Shown piece by piece: positions 15,069 to 20,243 of a DNA stretch of 20,243 bases. Origin of the DNA: CAYUNE01 sp964446115 (GTDB lineage: Bacteria; Desulfobacterota; Desulfobulbia; Desulfobulbales; Desulfobulbaceae); assembly GCA_964446115.1 (NCBI GenBank), contig CAYUNE010000013.1:1-20243 (forward strand), written 5' to 3'. The notes under the pieces were generated by a model. It did no database searches and had not been told where the DNA came from. It worked only from the letters and a program-made list of their open reading frames with translations. The position numbers and the translations under genes were made by a program. Each line of letters opens with the position of its first letter. The stretch's first letter is position 1.

Positions 15069-17501
15069 ATGTCAAACATTAGGTCCGTTGCCCATTTCAG
15101 AAAATCCGACCAGCAAGTGCAATCTGTTCCTAAACACCTGGAGCAGGTGGCAGCTACCTGCTCTTCCTTCGCCGCTGGAATAAGTTTAGTCGAAGCCGGG
15201 ACGATTTTGGGGCTGCTCCATGATCTCGGCAAGTACAGCAACAGATTCCAACAGTACATCCGATCCGCCACCGGCATGTTGAACCCGGATATTGATGACG
15301 AATGTATCGATTTTGCGGGCCTGAAAGGAAAGATCGACCATTCCACGGCCGGAGCCCAGTGGATATGGAACCGTTTTCAGTATTATGGGGTACAGGGGCA
15401 ACTGGCGGGCCGGATACTGGCCATCTGCCTGGCATCCCATCATGGCGGTTTGATCGACTGCCTGAGGCCGGATGGAACAGATGGTTTTTGCAGGCGAATC
15501 ACCAAGGATGATGCAGATACGCATTTTAAGGAATGTGTAGAGAGTGCGGACCCGGAAATTATTCACCGTCTCGAAGAACTGGCAACCAAAGAGTTTCTGA
15601 AGAATTTCCTGGATAAAATTGTTGATATTGTTCAGCTGGATAAAAAGGAATCGGATCTGGTCAAAACCTTCCGGCTGGGGTTGCTGACACGCTTTCTCTT
15701 CAGTTGCCTGATAGATGCGGATCGCATTGACAGCGCGGATTTTGAGAACCCCGACAATAGACGATACCGTTTATCAGGCCATGTGGATTGGCAGACAGCT
15801 ATTGATCGACTGGAAACGAAGATTGCCGGTTTTACAGTCCGGCACCCGGTTGACGCCATACGGAGCAGAATATCAGAGGATTGCCGCTACCGGGCTGAAG
15901 ATCCCCAGGGCATTTACACGCTGACCGTACCAACCGGTGGCGGCAAGACCTTTTCATCCATCCGCTGGGCATTGCACCATGCGAAAAAATACAAGCTGGA
16001 ACGAATTATCTATATCATTCCATTTACGTCGATTATCGAGCAGAACGCTGGAGAAATACGCAAGATTTTGGAAAAGCCAGAAGACGAACATCCCTGGGTG
16101 CTGGAACACCATTCCAACCTGGAGCCGGAAAAACAAACCTGGCATTCCAAGTTGAGCAGCGAGAACTGGGATGCCCCAATCATCTTCACCACCATGGTGC
16201 AATTTCTGGAGGTGTTGTTCGGTGGCGGCACCAGGGGGGCGCGGCGGATGCATGCTCTTGCCCGCTCTGTACTTATTTTTGACGAGATCCAGAGTCTTCC
16301 GGTCAACTGTGTGCATCTTTTCTGTAATGGACTCCAGTTTCTGGTTGATCATGCCTCTGTCACTGCACTGCTCTGCACGGCAACTCAACCCCTGCTGAAT
16401 GATCTGAAAGGACGCGACAAAGGCCAGCTTCACATTCCAGCCGGCAATGAACTGGTTCCGGATGTCGGTTATCTTTTTCAGGAACTGCAACGGGTTAAGG
16501 TCAGAAACCGGTACAGGCCGCAGGGATGGTCAAGGGAAGAAATCGCGGCGCTGGCCCTGTCCGAACTCCATGAGAAAGGGAATTGCCTGGTCATTGTCAA
16601 CACCAAGAATTGGGCTCGGCAGCTCTTTGAGATCTGCAGGTCAGGCGGCACTGTTGAAACCGATGCAATCTACCATCTCAGCACTAACCTCTGCCCGGCC
16701 CATCGAAAACAAATATTCTCGAAAATCAACCAGCGGTTGGGCAGTGGGGCACCGGTGCTCTGCATTTCCACCCAGTTGATCGAGGCTGGTGTGGATGTGG
16801 ATTTCAATTCAGTCATACGCTTTTTGGCAGGCCTTGATTCCATTGCCCAGGCAGCCGGTCGCTGTAACCGAAACGGCAGGTTGCCCACGGCGGACGTGCA
16901 TGTGGTGAATCCGGCAGAAGAAACCATTGACCTGCTTGATGACATTCGAATCGGTCGGGACAAGGCCTTACGGATTTTTTCTGAAAACGGCGAAGATGAT
17001 TATCTCTGCCCGGAAGTGATACGTAGGTATTTTTCCTATTACTTTTATGATCGGGCAGATGTTATGGATTACCCGCTCACTGCTGCCCAGGCAGGCAGAA
17101 ATGATGATAGCCTGCTTAACCTGCTTGCGCACAACCCTCTCAATATCGGCAGGACGGACAATGTACTTACCTTGCAGCAATCATTTAAAACAGCCGGACG
17201 TCTCTTTCAGGCCATTGACGCGCCAACCCGTGGTGTTCTTGTCCCCTACGGCAAGGGACGGGAAATTATCGCTCAACTCTGTGCAGCCTTTGAACCGTCA
17301 AAGGCCCATGATCTGCTCAGGCAGGGCCAGCAATACTCTGTCAATGTTTTTCCCAATATCTGGAAGAAACTGCGTGAGGCAGACGCCATCATGCCGGTTC
17401 AGGCAGGAGAGGATATCTGGTATCTCGATGAACAATTTTACAGTGATGATTTCGGGCTCTCCACCGAAATCGTCAGCAAGATGGAAACAACCATCATTTG
17501 A
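15069..17501 (+). CDS. cas3: Type I-C CRISPR-associated nuclease-helicase Cas3
   Basis: The effector nuclease of type I CRISPR-Cas, recruited by Cascade to nick and unwind target DNA. From ATG 15069 it has 810 residues. The HD nuclease domain has H51-D52 (LLHDLGKYS), H91 (DHSTAG), H124-H125 (ASHHGG) and LIDADRID (215-222). The superfamily 2 helicase has Walker A PTGGGKT (288-294), DEIQ (405-408), TAT (437-439), STQLIEAGVDVDF (567-579) and motif VI QAAGRCNRNGR (594-604). All key residues are present. ATG 15069 fits the expected N-terminus just ahead of AHFRKSD; the ribosome site is weak, and the frame is open upstream. The gene leads the cas operon and ends 11 nt before cas5c. Confidence 0.93.
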   Translation: MSNIRSVAHFRKSDQQVQSVPKHLEQVAATCSSFAAGISLVEAGTILGLLHDLGKYSNRFQQYIRSATGMLNPDIDDECIDFAGLKGKIDHSTAGAQWIWNRFQYYGVQGQLAGRILAICLASHHGGLIDCLRPDGTDGFCRRITKDDADTHFKECVESADPEIIHRLEELATKEFLKNFLDKIVDIVQLDKKESDLVKTFRLGLLTRFLFSCLIDADRIDSADFENPDNRRYRLSGHVDWQTAIDRLETKIAGFTVRHPVDAIRSRISEDCRYRAEDPQGIYTLTVPTGGGKTFSSIRWALHHAKKYKLERIIYIIPFTSIIEQNAGEIRKILEKPEDEHPWVLEHHSNLEPEKQTWHSKLSSENWDAPIIFTTMVQFLEVLFGGGTRGARRMHALARSVLIFDEIQSLPVNCVHLFCNGLQFLVDHASVTALLCTATQPLLNDLKGRDKGQLHIPAGNELVPDVGYLFQELQRVKVRNRYRPQGWSREEIAALALSELHEKGNCLVIVNTKNWARQLFEICRSGGTVETDAIYHLSTNLCPAHRKQIFSKINQRLGSGAPVLCISTQLIEAGVDVDFNSVIRFLAGLDSIAQAAGRCNRNGRLPTADVHVVNPAEETIDLLDDIRIGRDKALRIFSENGEDDYLCPEVIRRYFSYYFYDRADVMDYPLTAAQAGRNDDSLLNLLAHNPLNIGRTDNVLTLQQSFKTAGRLFQAIDAPTRGVLVPYGKGREIIAQLCAAFEPSKAHDLLRQGQQYSVNVFPNIWKKLREADAIMPVQAGEDIWYLDEQFYSDDFGLSTEIVSKMETTII

Positions 17502-17512
17502 GGAACAGGATT

Positions 17513-18223
17513 ATGAAAAACAGCATCAGTTTCAAATTTTGGGGCAGGTATGCTCTGTTCACCGACCCGTTGACCAGGGTTGGCGGTGAAAAATGCTCCT
17601 ACCACGTGCCGACCTATGAGGCCATCAAGGGAGTGTTGAAATCCATCTACTGGAAACCCACCATTATCTGGTACGTGGATCGGGTCCGGGTCATGAAACC
17701 CATCCGTACCCAGACTAAAGGAACCAAGCCGCTGGTCTGGGGCGGCGGGAAAAAGAAAAGTGACCTTGCCATCTATACCTTTCTGCATGAGGTGGAATAC
17801 CAGGTTGAGGCCCATTTTGAATGGAACATGCATCGGCCGGAGCTGGAACGTGACCGCATTGACGGCAAGCACTACAACATTGCCCTGCGGATGCTGGAAA
17901 AGGGGGGCAGGCAGGACATTTTTCTCGGGGTCCGGGACTGCCAGGGATATGTGGAACCATGTGAATTCGGTACTGGTGAAAGCGCCTATGATGATCTTGA
18001 CGAGCTGGGTTTTGGTCTCATGTTCCACAGTTTTGAATATCCAGATGAAACCGGAAACAACGAGCTGTCAACCAGGTTCTGGTCGGCTGTGATGCGCAAG
18101 GGAATCCTGGAATTCACCCGGCCGGAGGAATGTCCGCACAGGCGGTTTGTCCGAAAAATGGAACCGAAACAGTTCGGCCTGGACAAAAATTGTAAACCGG
18201 TTGAGCAGGAGGTCTTGGCATGA
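17513..18223 (+). CDS. cas5c: Type I-C Cas5c (Cas5d), crRNA-processing endoribonuclease
   Basis: In type I-C systems, which lack Cas6, Cas5c cleaves the CRISPR transcript and stays bound to the crRNA 5' handle in Cascade. The 236-residue product starts FKFWGRYALFTDPLTRVGGEK, a family hallmark. Residues matching the catalytic set reported for the Bacillus halodurans enzyme (Y46, K116, H117) are visible: Y46 in SIYWKP and K119-H120 in DGKHYNIALRML. ATG 17513 has aggaacagga upstream. Its stop overlaps cas8c by 4 nt (ATGA). The enzyme looks intact. Confidence 0.94.
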   Translation: MKNSISFKFWGRYALFTDPLTRVGGEKCSYHVPTYEAIKGVLKSIYWKPTIIWYVDRVRVMKPIRTQTKGTKPLVWGGGKKKSDLAIYTFLHEVEYQVEAHFEWNMHRPELERDRIDGKHYNIALRMLEKGGRQDIFLGVRDCQGYVEPCEFGTGESAYDDLDELGFGLMFHSFEYPDETGNNELSTRFWSAVMRKGILEFTRPEECPHRRFVRKMEPKQFGLDKNCKPVEQEVLA

Positions 18224-20208
18224 GCTGGATTTCGAAGCTGCATGAAAGTTATGAAAATGGTGTACGACGAGGTCTTAGTGAAAACGGCGCAATGTGGCCG
18301 GTTTCCCATTTCGTGAAAAATGCCCATCTGGAGGTCGTCATTGATATTTACGGTAATTTTTTAAAAGGACGAGCTAGGGTCTTAAATGGACGTGACAGTC
18401 CAACCTTGATCCCGGCAACAGAGTCATCCGCCGGCCGTGCAGGGGCAAAAATCGCCCCGCATCCTCTGAGCGATGAAATAGGCTATTGCGCTGCTGACTA
18501 CCCAAAGGCAAAAAAAGCAAAAGTAGAAGCCTTTTTGGCACAGCTTGGTGACTGGGCAGGATCTAATATGACTCACCCCAAGGTTCAGGCTGTTTTCAAA
18601 TATCTCAGTAAGCAAACACTTTGGCATGATCTGATAGATGAGTTTGAATTTCCCCTCAAGGTGAAGAAAGAAAATGGCACCAGTCAAAAAATTGCTGCTG
18701 AAAAAGTCTTCATAAGGTGGTGTGTTGAGGAGGCCGGTAATCCAGTCGCCGGAACTTGGCTTGATGATGATCTTATTACGGCGTGGATTGCTTATGATAA
18801 ATACAAAAATTCAACAGAGGATTTTTGCTATATCAGCGGAGAAAATTGTCGTATTGTATCAAACCACCCCCGTTTTTTGCGCTGGCCGGGAGACGGTGCG
18901 AAACTTGTCTCCTCAAATGATAGCAGCGGTTTTACTTTTCGGGGAAGATTTACCGACAGCAAAGGAGTACAGGCTGCCCGTCTCGGTTTTGAAGTAAGCC
19001 AGAAAGCTCATAATGCCCTGCGCTGGTTGATATCCAGGCAGGGATTTCGCAACGATACCCAAGTATATGTGGCCTGGGCGGTATCAGGAAAGAAAATCCC
19101 GGATCCCATGAAAAATTCCTGGGAAATGTTGAAAGATGATCTCGTTTTTCAGGAAAATTCCGAGACGGAGACGGAGACAGAACGGAAGATTGATCATACC
19201 ATTGATCTTGGCAGTTCCTTTGCCCATAAGTTCAGAAAATATCTGGCCGGTTATCATGCCAGCCTTAAACCCACTGAGCAGATCGTGGTCATGGGACTGG
19301 ATTCGGCAACACCGGGTCGGATGTCCATCATCTATTACCGGGAGTTGCTGGCTTCCGAATTTCTGGAGAGAGTTGAGCAGTGGCATGAGCAGTTTGCCTG
19401 GCCCCAGCGCTACAATATCGAGGTGACGGAAGATTCCTCTGGAAAATCAAGAAAAAAGACCATAAGGAAAACCATCTGGCCGCCAAGCAGCCCGGCACCG
19501 CGAAGCATCGTGGAAACCGCCTACGGCGATATCGTCAAAAGCAATGATACGCTCAAGAAAAGCACCATCGAGCGGATTCTGCCTTGTATCGTTGATGGCC
19601 GTTCTTTTCCTCGGGATCTTGTGGAATCGGCGGTGCGGCGGACGTGTAATCGGATGACTAAACGACTTGCAGAGAAATATTCAAACTTTCACAGTGAACA
19701 GGCAGAGTGGGAAAAACATCTTGGCGTGGCCTGCGCCCTTTTCAAAGGATACTATAAACGTCACCCTAACCCAGCAAAAAGGAGAGAGTATGCCATGGCA
19801 TTGGAAGAAGACAGAATAACACGTGATTACCTGTATGGACGATTGCTCGCTGTTGCCGAGTATATCGAGGAGACAGCCTTAAGATCAGCAAATGAGGATC
19901 GCCCGACCACTGCTGCCATGTTGATGCAGAAATTTGCCGATCGGCCTTTTTCTACCTGGAGAATTATTGAACTGGCCCTACAGCCGTATATGCAAAGGCT
20001 GAAAGGAAACAGAGCCGGATTCCTGGTCAACCGACAAAAAGAACTGGATTTGATTTTGAATAGTTTTGAAGCAGATGTTTTCACCAGTGACAAATCACTG
20101 ACCGGAGAATTTCTGCTTGGTTACCATTGCCAGCGGCAATTCTGGAAAGAGAACAAAACTGAAAACGAAAATACAACCTCGGAGGAAAACGATGAGTCTG
20201 GAAAATAA
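18220..20208 (+). CDS. cas8c: Type I-C Cascade large subunit Cas8c (Csd1)
   Basis: The large Cascade subunit that recognises the PAM and helps load target DNA. The 662-residue product matches Csd1/Cas8c: CYISGENC (203-210), HPRFLRWPGDGAKLVSSND (216-234), SGFTFRGRF (236-244) and the C-terminal helical region from about 525 with YLYGRLLAVAEYIE. It is somewhat longer than many Cas8c proteins. The 5' two thirds is visibly richer in A and T than the housekeeping genes and has an odd acidic TETETE stretch (315-321). ATG 18220 overlaps cas5c by 4 nt; the stop overlaps cas7c by 17 nt. The last 137 codons probably also encode Cas11c from an internal start. Confidence 0.92.
   Translation: MSWISKLHESYENGVRRGLSENGAMWPVSHFVKNAHLEVVIDIYGNFLKGRARVLNGRDSPTLIPATESSAGRAGAKIAPHPLSDEIGYCAADYPKAKKAKVEAFLAQLGDWAGSNMTHPKVQAVFKYLSKQTLWHDLIDEFEFPLKVKKENGTSQKIAAEKVFIRWCVEEAGNPVAGTWLDDDLITAWIAYDKYKNSTEDFCYISGENCRIVSNHPRFLRWPGDGAKLVSSNDSSGFTFRGRFTDSKGVQAARLGFEVSQKAHNALRWLISRQGFRNDTQVYVAWAVSGKKIPDPMKNSWEMLKDDLVFQENSETETETERKIDHTIDLGSSFAHKFRKYLAGYHASLKPTEQIVVMGLDSATPGRMSIIYYRELLASEFLERVEQWHEQFAWPQRYNIEVTEDSSGKSRKKTIRKTIWPPSSPAPRSIVETAYGDIVKSNDTLKKSTIERILPCIVDGRSFPRDLVESAVRRTCNRMTKRLAEKYSNFHSEQAEWEKHLGVACALFKGYYKRHPNPAKRREYAMALEEDRITRDYLYGRLLAVAEYIEETALRSANEDRPTTAAMLMQKFADRPFSTWRIIELALQPYMQRLKGNRAGFLVNRQKELDLILNSFEADVFTSDKSLTGEFLLGYHCQRQFWKENKTENENTTSEENDESGK
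19795..20208 (+). CDS. cas11c: Predicted Cas11c small subunit from internal start in cas8c
   Basis: In-frame ATG 19795 inside cas8c (Cas8c M526) is preceded by aaaaaggagag (19776-19786 area, core aggaga 19780-19785), a strong ribosome site about 9 nt upstream. It would give a 137-residue, mostly helical protein beginning MALEEDRITRDYLYGRLLAV. Type I-C systems, shown in Desulfovibrio vulgaris, make a separate Cas11c small subunit this way. The match in position and the unusually good ribosome site inside a coding region support the same here; translation itself is not shown. Confidence 0.7.
   Translation: MALEEDRITRDYLYGRLLAVAEYIEETALRSANEDRPTTAAMLMQKFADRPFSTWRIIELALQPYMQRLKGNRAGFLVNRQKELDLILNSFEADVFTSDKSLTGEFLLGYHCQRQFWKENKTENENTTSEENDESGK
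20181..20185 (+). promoter_or_regulatory. Ribosome binding site for cas7c
   Basis: GGAGG within the end of cas8c, six bases before ATG 20192. It sets the cas7c start and supports coupled translation with cas8c. Confidence 0.8.
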
Positions 20209-20243
20209 AATCGATTTTGCTGTTATTATCTCTGTAAACAAGG
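20192..20243 (+). CDS. cas7c: Type I-C Cas7c (Csd2), 5' end only
   Basis: The first 17 codons of the Cascade backbone subunit, which polymerises along the crRNA spacer. Visible residues are MSLENKIDFAVIISVNK, matching the Csd2 N-terminus (a short lead, then KIDFAV, then a strand ending SV.N). The window ends before the rest. It overlaps the cas8c 3' end by 17 nt in another frame and has GGAGG upstream. Expected neighbours beyond the edge in this subtype are cas4, cas1, cas2 and the CRISPR array; none can be confirmed here. Confidence 0.85.
   Translation, partial: MSLENKIDFAVIISVNK

Overview
Organism: the window looks like a moderately GC-rich Gram-negative bacterium, most likely a Desulfobacterota (former Deltaproteobacteria) and plausibly Desulfobulbales. 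This is inferred from the gene neighbourhoods (SRP RNA-dnaX-ybaB-recR, xerC-hslV-hslU, xseB-ispA-dxs), a free FlhB C-terminal-like protein, lipobox lipoproteins, and a type I-C CRISPR-Cas operon of the kind found in sulfate reducers. No marker in the window fixes the species.

Layout. Positions 1-216 are intergenic, with a 19-bp perfect hairpin and GTnAyC heptamer repeats. They precede a small FlhB C-terminal-like protein (217-498), tRNA-Ser(GGA) with encoded CCA (579-664) and the 4.5S SRP RNA with its terminator (694-802). Then come dnaX, a YbaB-family nucleoid protein and recR (917-3741), followed by two adjacent small PEGA-like lipoproteins (3806-4557). On the minus strand are a zinc-ribbon protein (5122-4601) and the xerC-hslV-hslU operon (8256-5344). 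Divergent from xerC is the plus-strand xseB-ispA-dxs operon (8410-11498), which supplies isoprenoid precursors. Convergent to it is a minus-strand group: tatC (frameshifted as given), a class II aldolase and a UDP-glucuronate 4-epimerase-like protein (14751-11531). Positions 14752-15068 separate this block from a plus-strand type I-C cas operon: cas3, cas5c, cas8c with a probable nested cas11c, and the first 17 codons of cas7c, cut off at the window end.

How the genes work together: the left three quarters are housekeeping functions. They cover protein targeting (SRP RNA, TatC), replication and recombinational repair (DnaX, YbaB, RecR, XseB, XerC), ATP-dependent proteolysis (HslVU), isoprenoid synthesis (IspA, Dxs), sugar-phosphate metabolism and polysaccharide precursors. 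The right quarter is accessory: Cas3 is the nuclease-helicase, Cas5c matures crRNA in this subtype, and Cas8c, Cas7c and Cas11c build Cascade. The cas genes look more AT-rich than the housekeeping genes, most clearly in the 5' two thirds of cas8c, which fits horizontal acquisition. The adaptation genes and the CRISPR array, if present, lie beyond the right edge.

Most interesting signals: a T9 homopolymer that breaks tatC one base short of an open frame; a strong internal ribosome binding site and start inside cas8c that would give a separate Cas11c; and related GTnACsG-type 14-nt repeats in two intergenic regions. I do not see a clearly new biological system.
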